Numbered from the stretch's first letter, positions 35,084 to 45,035 are shown. The stretch: DNA of 64,000 bases from CAZNPH01 sp964574985 (GCA_964574985.1 CAZNPH010000002.1:124001-188000), one strand, 5' to 3'. A program made the numbers and translations. Notes: generated by a model from the sequence alone, not told the origin.

Positions 35084-35656
35084 ATGCTGAATATCGTAAT
35101 GTTTGGTCCTCCGGGATCCGGAAAGGGAACCCAGTCCGAAAAGATCATTGATCAATACGGATTGGTGCATCTTTCCACCGGAGACCTCCTGAGGAGTGAA
35201 ATTTCCGGTGACACACCCCTTGGCAGGAAAGCTGCCAGGATCGTGGACCAGGGAAAGCTTGTCCCGGATGAGATCGTGATCGGGATGATCCGGAACCAGC
35301 TTGACCAGGCGACTGATGCGCCGGGCTTTATTTTTGACGGATTTCCCAGGACTGCGGACCAGGCAAGGTCGCTTGACCGGTTGCTTGAGGAACGCGATAC
35401 CGCCGTGTCTGTTATGATATCCCTGGACGTTGAACGTGAAGAGCTGATCAAGCGCTTACTGAAAAGGGGCAAGGAATCAGGACGGTCAGATGACAACCTG
35501 GAAGTGATCGAAAACAGGATCCGGGTTTATCATGAACAGACATCGCCGGTCATGGATTATTACCGGAAAGCCGGGAAATTTGAATCTGTGAACGGAACCG
35601 GTTCAATTGAAGAGATTTTTGAAAGGCTGGTCCGGGTGATCGATTCCTACCGGTAG
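35084..35656 (+). CDS. adk: Adenylate kinase
   Basis: Interconverts ATP + AMP and 2 ADP. The ATG at 35084 (MLNIVMFGPPGSGKGTQ) gives 190 residues. This is the short form lacking the long zinc-binding LID insertion. The P loop GPPGSGKGTQ, AMP-binding HLSTGDLLRSE, FDGFPRTADQA and LID region KRLLKRGKESGRSDDNLEVI are all seen. Two bases separate it from obg. Confidence 0.96.
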   Translation: MLNIVMFGPPGSGKGTQSEKIIDQYGLVHLSTGDLLRSEISGDTPLGRKAARIVDQGKLVPDEIVIGMIRNQLDQATDAPGFIFDGFPRTADQARSLDRLLEERDTAVSVMISLDVEREELIKRLLKRGKESGRSDDNLEVIENRIRVYHEQTSPVMDYYRKAGKFESVNGTGSIEEIFERLVRVIDSYR

Positions 35657-35658
35657 CC

Positions 35659-36663
35659 ATGGAAGGATCGAATTTTGTCGATTATGTGAAAGTCTTTACC
35701 CGTTCAGGCAACGGCGGGGCAGGATCCGCTCATCTGCACCGGGAAAAATACAAACCAAAAGGAGGACCTGACGGAGGTGACGGAGGTCGTGGCGGGGATG
35801 TGGTGTTGCGGGGGAACCGGCAGCTCTGGACCCTTTTGCATTTGAAATATAAAAAACATGTTTTCGCGGAAAATGGCAAACCGGGTGCGGCATCCCTGAA
35901 GACGGGCGCTTCCGGCAGGGATGCGGTGATTGAAGTACCCCTGGGTACGATCGCGAAAGATGCCGGAAGCGAAAAAATACTGTTTGAGATCACCGGGGAT
36001 GGCGAAGAAAAGTTGTTGAGGAAAGGGGGGCGGGGCGGACTCGGGAATTATCATTTCAGATCACCGACCCGCCAAACCCCCAAATATGCCCAACCCGGTG
36101 AACAGGGATCGGAAGGCTGGAACATACTGGAATTGAAGATCCTTGCGGATGTGGGCCTTGTGGGTTTTCCCAATGCCGGCAAGTCCACCCTTCTGTCGGT
36201 TATGTCGGCTGCCAGACCCAAAATATCAGATTATCCGTTTACCACCCTTACACCCAATCTGGGCATTGTCCCTTATCGCAACAGCAGGTCTTTCGTGATG
36301 GCTGACATTCCCGGGATCATCGAAGGAGCAAGCGAGGGGAAAGGGCTGGGTCTCAGGTTTCTGAGGCACATAGAACGGAACCCTGTCCTTTTGTTCCTGG
36401 TGCCCTGTGATACCGGTAACATCAGGCAGGAATACAATATTCTTCTGAATGAATTGAAAAAATATAATCCCGGGCTGCTGGACAAGCGCAGATTACTGGC
36501 CGTGACCAAGTCCGATCTGCTGGACGGGGAACTCATGGACGAGATCATGGACGAGCTTCCGGAGGTTCCCTGCCGCCTGATATCCTCGTTCTCAAAATAC
36601 GGAGTGGGAGAATTGAAGGATATGCTCTGGGGACAGCTGAATAAAAAGGACGAAAATGCTTGA
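35659..36663 (+). CDS. obgE: Obg family ribosome-associated GTPase
   Basis: An essential GTPase in 50S subunit maturation and stress control. It has 334 residues. The glycine-rich Obg fold (GGPDGGDGGRGGDVVL, GGRGGLGNYHF) is followed by the G domain with G1 GFPNAGKSTLL, the switch I region KISDYPFTTLTPNLG, G3 DIPGIIEGASEGKGLG, G4 TKSD and G5 SSFSKYG. It lacks the C-terminal OCT extension of some relatives, as is usual in this phylum. Its stop overlaps the next gene by eight bases. Confidence 0.96.
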   Translation: MEGSNFVDYVKVFTRSGNGGAGSAHLHREKYKPKGGPDGGDGGRGGDVVLRGNRQLWTLLHLKYKKHVFAENGKPGAASLKTGASGRDAVIEVPLGTIAKDAGSEKILFEITGDGEEKLLRKGGRGGLGNYHFRSPTRQTPKYAQPGEQGSEGWNILELKILADVGLVGFPNAGKSTLLSVMSAARPKISDYPFTTLTPNLGIVPYRNSRSFVMADIPGIIEGASEGKGLGLRFLRHIERNPVLLFLVPCDTGNIRQEYNILLNELKKYNPGLLDKRRLLAVTKSDLLDGELMDEIMDELPEVPCRLISSFSKYGVGELKDMLWGQLNKKDENA

Positions 36664-37258
36664 AGCATTGCTGAATATTGACCGTGAATTATTCCTGTTA
36701 CTGAACGGATTCCATATATCCTGGATGGATCAGCCCATGCAGTGGGTCAGCGGGAGATTCTCCTGGTGGCCGTTATATCTGTTCATCCTTTTTTGGATGT
36801 TCAAACGGTACAGGAAAAAGACCCTGTTGATACTCCCGGTGCTGATTTTCCTGATAGCCCTGAGTGACCAGACATCGGTTCATTTGTTCAAAAATGTTTT
36901 CCAGCGGCTCCGGCCCTGCCATGAAAATGAGATGGTCCGGACAGTACACCTGGTAGAGGACCATTGCGGAGGGTTGTATGGATTCATTTCTTCCCATGCA
37001 TCCAATGTTTTTGCTGCAGCTGTGTTTCTTTCCCGGCTTTTCAGGAAACCCTGGTTCTCCTGGACGGTCTTTGCCTGGGCCGTACTTGTCGCTTACAGCC
37101 GGATCTATCTCGGCGTCCACTACCCGGGGGATGTACTGGGAGGTGCCTTATGGGGTTTCCTGATGGGATATGGTTTTTACCGGTTGATGGTTCAGGCGAC
37201 CGGAAAATATGTATCAGGAGCAAACTGGTGGACAGGAACCGGTCACCCTGTCCGGTAA
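36656..37258 (+). CDS. PAP2-family membrane phosphatase
   Basis: A 200-residue integral membrane protein with five or six TM helices. The three-part acid phosphatase signature is complete: KNVFQRLRPCHE (KxxxxxxRP), SSHASNVFAA (PSGH variant, SSH here) and SRIYLGVHYPGDVLGG (SRxxxxxHxxxD). Likely substrates are undecaprenyl diphosphate, phosphatidylglycerol phosphate or phosphatidic acid; the sequence does not distinguish these. The ATG at 36656 lies inside the end of obg (8-base overlap), so it is translationally coupled. Confidence 0.9.
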   Translation: MLEALLNIDRELFLLLNGFHISWMDQPMQWVSGRFSWWPLYLFILFWMFKRYRKKTLLILPVLIFLIALSDQTSVHLFKNVFQRLRPCHENEMVRTVHLVEDHCGGLYGFISSHASNVFAAAVFLSRLFRKPWFSWTVFAWAVLVAYSRIYLGVHYPGDVLGGALWGFLMGYGFYRLMVQATGKYVSGANWWTGTGHPVR

Positions 37259-37270
37259 ATTAGAATCATC

Positions 37271-38251
37271 ATGCATTGTTTCATCAACAAACGGACCGAT
37301 CCCTGTTTCAATCTGGCAATGGAGGAATATCTGCTGAAACAGTCCGATAAGGAATATTTTATATTGTATAGAAATGATCCCTGCATCGTTGTCGGAAAGC
37401 ATCAGAATACACTGGCCGAGATCAACCTGGAATACATCATGGACAAGCAGGTTACAATCGCAAGAAGATTGTCGGGAGGGGGAGCCGTTTACCATGACAG
37501 GGGAAATTTGAATTTTACCTTTATCCGGAACGGGAAAAAAGGAAAAATGATCAATTTCAGGATGTTTACTCAACCGATCCTGGAAGTTCTGTGGTCACTT
37601 GGCCTGCCGGCCCGGTTCGAAGGGAAAAACAATCTGACCCTTTACGGCAGGAAGATCTCAGGCAATGCGGAGCATGTATTCAAAAACCGGGTCATGCATC
37701 ACGGGACCCTGTTGTTTGAATCATCCCTGGAAGACCTGACCACGAGTCTGCGTACAGGACCTTCTGAATATCTGGACCGCGCGGTGCAGTCTGTCCGGAG
37801 TCAGGTTACCAACATAACCGAACACCTGGGGAAGCATATGAACATGGATGATTTTGCCAGGATGATCCTGGATCATATCATGAAGACATACCGGGAAGCA
37901 CAACCATATACTCTCAAACCGGAAGAATCTGAGGCCATTCATGCATTGGAAAGGGAAAAATATTCAACATGGAAGTGGAATTTTGGCTATTCCCCTGATT
38001 ATGAGCTGAAAAGAGAGATCAAACAGGAAGGGAAAAGACTGAATACCCGTCTGCTGGTTCAAAAAGGGTATATCGGGCGGATGGAGATCACGGGCGACCT
38101 TCTGGATGACCGTGCTGCCGGACAGATCATCCGGATCATGACAGGCAGTGCCCATGAGGTCCGGCGGATCAGAAAAAAGCTTAAACCGGTCTTTGACCAG
38201 ACATCCGGCGGTTCACTGTCCGTTGACCGATTCATCCGGGCATTGTTCTGA
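37271..38251 (+). CDS. lplA: Lipoate-protein ligase A
   Basis: Activates free lipoate with ATP and attaches it to lipoyl domains. It has 326 residues: a catalytic domain with IVVGKHQNTLAEIN, RRLSGGGAVYHDRGNLNFTF and KISGNAEHVFKNRVMHHGTLLF, and a C-terminal accessory domain (about 240-326) with the KYSTWKWNFGYSPDY motif. It lies 12 bases after the PAP2 gene. With lipA and lipB at 26286-27835, the organism can both make and scavenge lipoate. Confidence 0.95.
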   Translation: MHCFINKRTDPCFNLAMEEYLLKQSDKEYFILYRNDPCIVVGKHQNTLAEINLEYIMDKQVTIARRLSGGGAVYHDRGNLNFTFIRNGKKGKMINFRMFTQPILEVLWSLGLPARFEGKNNLTLYGRKISGNAEHVFKNRVMHHGTLLFESSLEDLTTSLRTGPSEYLDRAVQSVRSQVTNITEHLGKHMNMDDFARMILDHIMKTYREAQPYTLKPEESEAIHALEREKYSTWKWNFGYSPDYELKREIKQEGKRLNTRLLVQKGYIGRMEITGDLLDDRAAGQIIRIMTGSAHEVRRIRKKLKPVFDQTSGGSLSVDRFIRALF

Positions 38252-38302
38252 AAGTCTGTGAACACTGACCGGCGAATCCGGTGAATGACGGCAAAAACTT
38301 TG

Positions 38303-38310
38303 TAGATTTG
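38303..38310 (+). promoter_or_regulatory. -7 element upstream of plsC
   Basis: TAGATTTG matches TAnnTTTG, 19 bases before the ATG at 38330. Confidence 0.5.
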
Positions 38311-38329
38311 AAAGAAACCGGTTGCAGTT

Positions 38330-39094
38330 ATGAAAAAGCTTGCCGCATGGATTTTTTCTTTGATGTACTGGTTGTTTTTTGTGACCAGCTGTATTTTCTT
38401 TTTTGCCGTTGCTTTCGTCATATGGCTGTTTACTTTCCTGTTTGACAGGCGCTTGTATATTTTGCATACATATTCAAGTTTCTGGGGTTCTGTCTATATA
38501 TGGCTGAATCCTTTATGGCGTGTCAGGATCCTGGGCAGGGAAAACGCAAAAGCCGCCGGTCCCTGCATTATGGTTTGCAACCACCAGTCCATGCTGGATA
38601 TTCTGGTCCTGTACAATCTTTTCCTGAACTTCAAATTTGTGTCCAAAAAAGGGATTTTCCGCCTGCCCCTGATCGGATGGCTGATGAGAATGAACCGGTA
38701 TCTTGAAGTGGACAGAAAGAAACCGGAAAGCTACCACAGACTGCTTCGTTCTGCAGCCATGCATCTGGAACGGGGCAGTGCCCTGCTGATGTTTCCCGAA
38801 GGGACAAGGCGGCCGGCAGGCGGATTGGGAAATTTTAAGGAAGGCGCATTCAGGATGGCCCTGCAGAACCGTGTCCCCTTGCTTCCCATTGTTCTGGAGG
38901 GAACAGGAGGGGCCATGTCGGGGAAATTTCCCGTGATGAAAAAAAAGCAAACCATCTACGTATCAGTCATGACCCCCATACCCTATTCCTTTTTCCGTGA
39001 TATGCCCCCTGCCGATCTGCTTGAACACACCCGGAAAAAAATGAAAAAGACCTATGCGGACCTGAAGCGTTTTCGGAACAACCAGTCATCATGA
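38330..39094 (+). CDS. plsC: 1-acyl-sn-glycerol-3-phosphate acyltransferase
   Basis: Acylates lysophosphatidic acid to phosphatidic acid at the inner membrane. It has 254 residues with N-terminal hydrophobic helices (about 7-40). The HxxxxD motif is NHQSMLD and the substrate motif is FPEGTRR, with the intermediate GIFRLPLIGWLMRMNRYLEV and PVLPIVLEG-like (LLPIVLEGTG) blocks in place. Its last four bases overlap the next gene (ATGA). Confidence 0.93.
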   Translation: MKKLAAWIFSLMYWLFFVTSCIFFFAVAFVIWLFTFLFDRRLYILHTYSSFWGSVYIWLNPLWRVRILGRENAKAAGPCIMVCNHQSMLDILVLYNLFLNFKFVSKKGIFRLPLIGWLMRMNRYLEVDRKKPESYHRLLRSAAMHLERGSALLMFPEGTRRPAGGLGNFKEGAFRMALQNRVPLLPIVLEGTGGAMSGKFPVMKKKQTIYVSVMTPIPYSFFRDMPPADLLEHTRKKMKKTYADLKRFRNNQSS

Positions 39095-39882
39095 GCAGGG
39101 AGGACCGGGATATAAGAGCGGATGCGCGCATCCTGCGCAAAATGAAGGTTCTTTCAGACCAACAGGGCATCATAAACCGGTATCTGCGGGAAAAGGATCT
39201 CTGGAACGAACACCTGGAAAACAGCAAATCCTTTATCACCGGGTGCTTAAAGAAAAGGATGGCCCGGAACATACTGGTACTGGGCAGTGGGTGGCTTCTC
39301 GACCTGCCGGTGGATTATCTGAGAAAACATGCCCGGAATGTGCGTCTGGCCGATATTCATCATCCGCCCCAGGTAAAACACAGGCTGGCCAGAGAACATG
39401 TGTTTACTCTGGAAGAACTTGACCTCACAGGGGGAGCAGTAAAGGCATGTTATGAAGTTTCCAGGGAGTACAGAATGAACCGAAGGAAAACTCCCGTCGA
39501 TGAGATTCCGGTAAATGCCCCTTTTGCCGGCACCGGTGCTTATATCATTTCGCTCAACATCCTGAGTCAGTTGAATGCCCTGGTCACGGAGTATCTCGAG
39601 CGTTTCGGCATCTACAGCCGGGAGGAGCTTGACAGGTTAAGCCGGAGGATACAGGATGTCCACCTCAAAGCATTGCCTCCGGGCAACAGCTGTTTGATCA
39701 CCGATTGCGAAGAAATAATTATCAACAGGAAAACAGGAAGTAAGCGTGTACGCGGACTCCTTTATGTTCCCCTGCCAGGACAATACAGCCGGATACGCCG
39801 GTGGGAATGGCATTTTGATTCGGCGGGCCGGTATCACAAAGACTCATTCACCACCATGAAAGTCAAGGCACTCGAATTATAA
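39091..39882 (+). CDS. Uncharacterised protein with possible SAM-methyltransferase-like fold
   Basis: A 263-residue soluble protein that I do not recognise as a named family. The segment ARNILVLGSGWLLDLPVDYL, followed by VRLADIHHPPQV, resembles motif I and motif II of class I SAM-dependent methyltransferases (a glycine-rich turn and an acidic end of the second strand). GTGAYIISLNILSQLNALVTEYL would fit the motif IV region. The C-terminal part has RGLLYVPLPGQYSRIRRWEWHF. There is no signal peptide or TM helix. It is coupled to plsC by an ATGA overlap, so a role in lipid metabolism is possible but unproven. Confidence 0.6.
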   Translation: MSREDRDIRADARILRKMKVLSDQQGIINRYLREKDLWNEHLENSKSFITGCLKKRMARNILVLGSGWLLDLPVDYLRKHARNVRLADIHHPPQVKHRLAREHVFTLEELDLTGGAVKACYEVSREYRMNRRKTPVDEIPVNAPFAGTGAYIISLNILSQLNALVTEYLERFGIYSREELDRLSRRIQDVHLKALPPGNSCLITDCEEIIINRKTGSKRVRGLLYVPLPGQYSRIRRWEWHFDSAGRYHKDSFTTMKVKALEL

Positions 39883-40000
39883 ACGGTTTCCGGAGTTCCT
39901 GGCTGCACCGGGCAATTGGATCCGCCCCCGGCGTTCAATAAAGGGTTTGTTGTTCATTCCGTTGTTGAAAAACAAGTTCCGATCCATATTTTGTTTTGTA

Positions 40001-40008
40001 TATATTTG
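40001..40008 (+). promoter_or_regulatory. -7 element upstream of parE
   Basis: TATATTTG matches TAnnTTTG and lies 17 bases before the parE ATG at 40026, within a T-rich stretch. Confidence 0.55.
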
Positions 40009-40025
40009 TGCAAAATTGCGGGAAA

Positions 40026-41864
40026 ATGACTGCCAACTATTCGGAAGAATCCATAAAAACGCTTGACTGGCGGGAGCACATCAGGAAACGCCCCGGTATG
40101 TATATCGGGAAGCTTGGTGACGGGTCATCCAGGGATGACGGCATTTATGTTCTACTGAAGGAGGTCCTGGACAATGCCGTGGATGAATTCATGATGGGTT
40201 ACGGGAAAGTCATCGATATTACCATCAATGACAAGATGGTCAAGGTCCGGGATTTCGGCCGTGGCATACCCCTGGGTAAATTGATGGATGTTGCTTCCAA
40301 AATGAATACAGGCGCCAAGTATGATTCCAGGGTATTCAAAAAGTCGGTCGGATTGAACGGTGTGGGCATCAAGGCCGTCAATGCACTTGCTTCTGATTTT
40401 CAGATCAAATCCATACGGGACGGGCATGCGAAATGGATCAGATTCTCCGAGGGTAATTTTGTCCGGGAGAAGGATCTGACTGATACCGGACTGAAAACCG
40501 GCACCATTGTCTCCTTTGTCCCCGATGAATCCATGTTCGGAAATTACCATTACATTTCCGAATATGTAGAAGCCCTGTTAAAGAATTACATTTACCTGCA
40601 CAGCGGATTGAAGATCATTTTTAACGGCAAGGAGTTTGTTTCCAGGAACGGGTTGCTGGACCTGCTCAATGAAAACCTCGACAGTCCGGGCCTGTACCCG
40701 GTCATCCACCTGAAAAACGGAGATATTGAAATTGCCATGACCCACGGCAGCCAGTATGGCGAGGAGTACTTCACCTATGTCAACGGGCAGTATACCCCGC
40801 AGGGCGGCACCCATCTGATCTGTTTCCGTGAGGCCCTGGTGAGAACCATCCGCGAATTCTACCGGAAAGACTTTGAGCCTGCGGATATACGTGCATCCAT
40901 TGTGTCTGCACTGAGCATCAAGATCGAGGAACCTGTATTTGAATCACAGACCAAAACCAAACTCGGTTCCAGGAACATGGGTCCGGACGGCCCCACCGTC
41001 AGGAATTTCATTCATGATTTTGTCAAAACAGAACTGGACAACTACCTGCACAGGAACCCCCAAACCGCCGACATTCTTCTGAGGAAGATTCAGGACTCAG
41101 AAAAAGAAAGAAAGGCCATATCAAACATCAAGAAACTGTCCCGGGAAAGAGCCAGGAAAGCGAGTCTGCACAACCGCAAACTCAGGGATTGCAAGGTGCA
41201 TTACAATACAAACCACGAAAACAGACTGGAAACCACCATATTCATCACGGAAGGTGATTCGGCAAGCGGATCCATTACCAAAGCCAGAAATGTAATGACC
41301 CAGGCGGTTTTCAGTCTGAAAGGGAAACCTCTGAACACTTTTGGTCTGACCAAAAAGGTGGTTTATGAAAATGAAGAATTCAATCTGCTGCAAGCGGCAT
41401 TGAACATTGAAGAGGATCTTGACAACCTGAGATACAAAAATGTGGTCATCGCCACGGACGCGGATGTTGACGGGATGCACATCAGGCTTTTGCTGATCAC
41501 TTTCTTTCTTCAGTTTTTCCCCAACCTGGTCAGAAAAGGGCATGTATATATCCTGCAGACCCCTTTGTTCAGGGTGAGGGATAAAAAGCAGACCCTGTAT
41601 TGCTACAGTGGGCAGGAAAAGGAGAAGGCGGTGCGCAGGATGGGGGGAAAACCTGAAATAACCCGGTTCAAAGGTCTGGGGGAGATATCCCCGGATGAGT
41701 TCAAACATTTCATAGGAAGGGACATGCGCCTGGAGCCGGTCACCCTCAGCAAGGAAGATGCCGTATCAGAATTGCTGAAATTCTACATGGGAAAAAACAC
41801 CCCTGAAAGGCAGGACTTTATCATCGGGAACCTGAAGCTGGAAGAAGATCTGGTTGAAGCATAG
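40026..41864 (+). CDS. parE: DNA topoisomerase IV subunit B (type IIA ATPase subunit)
   Basis: The ATPase/TOPRIM subunit of a type IIA topoisomerase. The ATG at 40026 (MTANYSEESIKTL) gives 612 residues. The GHKL ATPase motifs are seen in RKRPGMYIG, EVLDNAVDEFMMG, VRDFGRGIPLG and GLNGVGIKAVNAL. The TOPRIM domain shows TEGDSASGS and DADVDGMHIRLLL. It lacks the long insertion of GyrB in some bacteria and is followed by the A subunit, which favours topoisomerase IV over gyrase. It heads parE-parC-aroK with 12-base gaps. Confidence 0.93.
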   Translation: MTANYSEESIKTLDWREHIRKRPGMYIGKLGDGSSRDDGIYVLLKEVLDNAVDEFMMGYGKVIDITINDKMVKVRDFGRGIPLGKLMDVASKMNTGAKYDSRVFKKSVGLNGVGIKAVNALASDFQIKSIRDGHAKWIRFSEGNFVREKDLTDTGLKTGTIVSFVPDESMFGNYHYISEYVEALLKNYIYLHSGLKIIFNGKEFVSRNGLLDLLNENLDSPGLYPVIHLKNGDIEIAMTHGSQYGEEYFTYVNGQYTPQGGTHLICFREALVRTIREFYRKDFEPADIRASIVSALSIKIEEPVFESQTKTKLGSRNMGPDGPTVRNFIHDFVKTELDNYLHRNPQTADILLRKIQDSEKERKAISNIKKLSRERARKASLHNRKLRDCKVHYNTNHENRLETTIFITEGDSASGSITKARNVMTQAVFSLKGKPLNTFGLTKKVVYENEEFNLLQAALNIEEDLDNLRYKNVVIATDADVDGMHIRLLLITFFLQFFPNLVRKGHVYILQTPLFRVRDKKQTLYCYSGQEKEKAVRRMGGKPEITRFKGLGEISPDEFKHFIGRDMRLEPVTLSKEDAVSELLKFYMGKNTPERQDFIIGNLKLEEDLVEA

Positions 41865-41876
41865 AAAATCATTTTT

Positions 41877-44516
41877 ATGGACAGGGAAGAAAATAAGGCC
41901 GGAAAACAATCCGCTGTTGAGGATAATGGGATACAGGTGCCTCCGGAAGATTTGCACAAAGTGGTGCACCTTTCGGGAATGTACAAGAGATGGTTTCTCG
42001 ATTATGCTTCCTATGTGATCCTGGAGAGGGCCGTTCCCGATCTCAAGGACGGACTGAAACCGGTCCAGCGGAGGATCCTTCATGCCATGAAGGAATTGGA
42101 TGACGGGAGATACAACAAGGTGGCCAACATCATCGGCCATACCATGAAGTATCACCCCCACGGGGATGTGTCCATAGGCGATGCCCTGGTCCAGCTCGGG
42201 CAAAAAGAATTGCTGATCGATACCCAGGGGAACTGGGGCAATGTACTGACCGGGGACGGGGCCGCGGCATACCGGTATATAGAAGCACGGTTCTCCCGCT
42301 TTGCCCTGGATGTGGTCTTCAGTCCCAAGGTGACTGCCTGGAAACTTTCCTATGATGGCCGGAACAGGGAACCCCTGACCCTGCCGGTTAAATTCCCGCT
42401 TCTTTTATACCAGGGGGTGGAGGGCATTGCGGTCGGACTCGCATCCAGGATACTGCCCCACAATTTCAATGAGATCATTGATGCTTCCATCCATTACCTC
42501 CAGGGGAAGGATTTTGAACTATATCCGGATTTTCCCTCAGGTGGACACGCCGATTGTACCAGGTACAACGAGGGGATCCGGGGAGGGGTGGTCAGGATCC
42601 GGGCAAAAATTGAAAAGAAAGACAACAAAACGTTGGTTATAAATGAGATACCCTACGGTAAAACCACCATTTCACTGATCGATTCCATCATCAGGGCCAA
42701 TGACAAAGGAAAGATCAAGGTCAGAAAGATCGATGACAACACCTCTGAAAAAGTCGAGATCATTATTCATCTTGCCCCCAAAGTATCCCCTGACAAAACC
42801 ATTGACGCCCTGTATGCATTTACAGATTGTGAAGTGAGCATATCGCCCAATGCATGTGTCATTGATGAGAGCAAGCCCGAATTCATCGGTGTGCATGAAA
42901 TACTCCGGCGTTCAGCCGATCAGACCGTGGACCTGCTCAGGCGGGAACTGGAGATCCGCCTTTCCGAACTTGAAGACCAGTGGCACTTTGCCTCATTGGA
43001 AAGGATATTCATCGAAAAGAGGATCTACCGGAAAATTGAAACCTGTGAAACCTGGGAGGCGGTGATCGATACCATTGACAAAGGCCTGGATCCTTTCAAG
43101 GAACTGTTGAAGCGTGAAGTAACCAGGGAAGACATTGTCCGGCTTACCGAGATCAGGATCAAAAGAATATCCAGGTATGACCTGAACAAGGCCGGGGAAC
43201 ATATCAATTCCATTGAACTGGAGATCGGGGAAGTGGAAAACCACCTGCGCCATATCACCGATTATGCCATCAACTATTTCCGGCAGGTGAAAAAGAACCA
43301 TGGCAAAGGCAGGGAAAGGCAAACCGAGATCAGGAGCTTTGAAACCATTGTGGCCACGAAGGTGGCTGCCGCCACCCAAAAACTGTATGTAAACCGGAAA
43401 GAAGGGTTTTTCGGCACCGGACTGAAGAAGGAGGAATATGTTTGTGATTGCTCGGATATCAGCGACATCATCGTTTTCAGAAGGGACGGGGCCTATACGG
43501 TGAACAAGGTAGACGAAAAGGTCTTTGCCGGAAAGGACATCATTCACATTGCGGTATTCAAAAAGAATGACACACGCACCATCTATAATCTGATATACCG
43601 GAACGGGAAAAAAGGCCATGCCATGATCAAAAGAACGGCCATTACGGGAATTACCCGGGAGAAAGAATACAATCTGACCCCGGGCGGAAATTCCAGGATC
43701 CTGTATTTAAGTGCCAATCCAAATGGTGAAGCGGAAATTGTCAAGGTATACCTGAAACCCAAACCCAGGTTAAGAAACACCGTGCTTGAAGCGGATTTCA
43801 GCGGCCAGGCAATTAAGGGGAAGAATGCACGGGGGAATATCCTGACCAGGCATGCGGTTCAAAGGATCGTCATGAAAGAGAAAGGCGAATCAACCCTGGG
43901 AGGCAGAAAACTATGGTTTGATGATGCGGTCCTGCGTCTGAATGCCGAGGGCAGGGGCAGATGCCTGGGGGAGTTTTCCGGTCATGACAAACTCCTGGTC
44001 ATAACCGCTTCGGGGAAATTCAGGCAAACATCATTCGATCTGTCGAATCACTTTGAGGACGATCTGCTTCTGATTGAAAAATTCAAACCGGGGAAAGTAT
44101 TTTCTGCTGTTTATTTTGATGCCGGCCGGCAATACCATTACGTGAAAAGGTTTGAGCCCGGGATTACCCATAAGCCCGTGAGTTTTATCGGGCAAAACCC
44201 CGGGTCAAAACTCATCAGGCTTACGGAAGTTGAATACCCCCGGCTGGAAGTGAGTTTCGGCGGAAAGAATAAAGACCGCAAACCGGAAATCATAGAAGTG
44301 TCGGAATTCATCGGTGTGAAAAGTTACCGGGCCCGGGGCAAACGGCTGACCAGATATCAGGTAGATCAAATCAAGGAACTGGAGCCAGCGGTTCGGGAAG
44401 ACCCCGCGGATCAAGCCGGTCCTGACGGAAAATCAAAGGAAGGAGGCATGGAGGAAAAACCGGAGATGAAGGCAGGCAGGCACGATGATTCGCAAATGAT
44501 GCTGGATCTGAAATAA
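41877..44516 (+). CDS. parC: DNA topoisomerase IV subunit A
   Basis: The DNA cleavage-religation subunit, 879 residues. The quinolone-resistance region HPHGDVSIGDALV and catalytic Tyr134 (AAYRYIEARFS) are intact. A long coiled-coil/tower region precedes the C-terminal beta-pinwheel, where the gyrase-box heptapeptide is not evident; this supports ParC rather than GyrA. The last ~35 residues are highly charged and low complexity (EDPADQ...KSKEGGMEEKPEMKAG), a likely disordered tail. It is translated 12 bases after parE. Confidence 0.92.
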   Translation: MDREENKAGKQSAVEDNGIQVPPEDLHKVVHLSGMYKRWFLDYASYVILERAVPDLKDGLKPVQRRILHAMKELDDGRYNKVANIIGHTMKYHPHGDVSIGDALVQLGQKELLIDTQGNWGNVLTGDGAAAYRYIEARFSRFALDVVFSPKVTAWKLSYDGRNREPLTLPVKFPLLLYQGVEGIAVGLASRILPHNFNEIIDASIHYLQGKDFELYPDFPSGGHADCTRYNEGIRGGVVRIRAKIEKKDNKTLVINEIPYGKTTISLIDSIIRANDKGKIKVRKIDDNTSEKVEIIIHLAPKVSPDKTIDALYAFTDCEVSISPNACVIDESKPEFIGVHEILRRSADQTVDLLRRELEIRLSELEDQWHFASLERIFIEKRIYRKIETCETWEAVIDTIDKGLDPFKELLKREVTREDIVRLTEIRIKRISRYDLNKAGEHINSIELEIGEVENHLRHITDYAINYFRQVKKNHGKGRERQTEIRSFETIVATKVAAATQKLYVNRKEGFFGTGLKKEEYVCDCSDISDIIVFRRDGAYTVNKVDEKVFAGKDIIHIAVFKKNDTRTIYNLIYRNGKKGHAMIKRTAITGITREKEYNLTPGGNSRILYLSANPNGEAEIVKVYLKPKPRLRNTVLEADFSGQAIKGKNARGNILTRHAVQRIVMKEKGESTLGGRKLWFDDAVLRLNAEGRGRCLGEFSGHDKLLVITASGKFRQTSFDLSNHFEDDLLLIEKFKPGKVFSAVYFDAGRQYHYVKRFEPGITHKPVSFIGQNPGSKLIRLTEVEYPRLEVSFGGKNKDRKPEIIEVSEFIGVKSYRARGKRLTRYQVDQIKELEPAVREDPADQAGPDGKSKEGGMEEKPEMKAGRHDDSQMMLDLK

Positions 44517-44528
44517 AAGGGATACATT

Positions 44529-45035
44529 TTGAGAATATTCCTGATCGGTTTTATGGGTTCGGGAAAAACCACCCATGGAAAAGCCCTTGCCGGTATGATG
44601 GGTTATGATTTCATTGACATGGATGAACGGATCAGCCGGGATCGGCAGAAATCCGTCGAAAAAATATTCCGTGAGGGCGGAGAGGATGTTTTCCGGAGGT
44701 ATGAACGTGATCTGCTGGCCAGACTGGTCAAAATGGATAATATCGTGGTATCCACCGGAGGCGGGGTCCCCTGCCGGGAGGATAATATGGAGCTGATCAA
44801 CCGGCACGGATTGTCGGTATACCTGAAGCTGGAAGTCCGCCACATCGTCAGCCGTTTGCTGCATTCTTCGGGCAGGCCTTTGATTTCCGGAAAAAACAAA
44901 CAGGAATTGACCATTTATGTGAGGAATGTATTAAAAAAACGTTCGGAATATTATGAAAAGGCCCGGCTGATCATCGATGCACGGGATCTGGAAACCGCCG
45001 GCCTTTGCCGGGAAATTCAGGAAGCTGCACTATAG
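44529..45035 (+). CDS. aroK: Shikimate kinase
   Basis: Phosphorylates shikimate in the chorismate pathway. The start is TTG at 44529 (TTGAGAATATTCCTG); no ATG fits ahead of the P loop, which begins at residue 7. It has 168 residues. The P loop GFMGSGKTTHGKALA, the shikimate-binding DMDERI, the Walker B-like STGGGVPCRE and the LID arginine in SSGRPL are present. It follows parC by 12 bases. Its end overlaps the convergent YhhQ-type gene by six bases. Confidence 0.93.
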   Translation: MRIFLIGFMGSGKTTHGKALAGMMGYDFIDMDERISRDRQKSVEKIFREGGEDVFRRYERDLLARLVKMDNIVVSTGGGVPCREDNMELINRHGLSVYLKLEVRHIVSRLLHSSGRPLISGKNKQELTIYVRNVLKKRSEYYEKARLIIDARDLETAGLCREIQEAAL

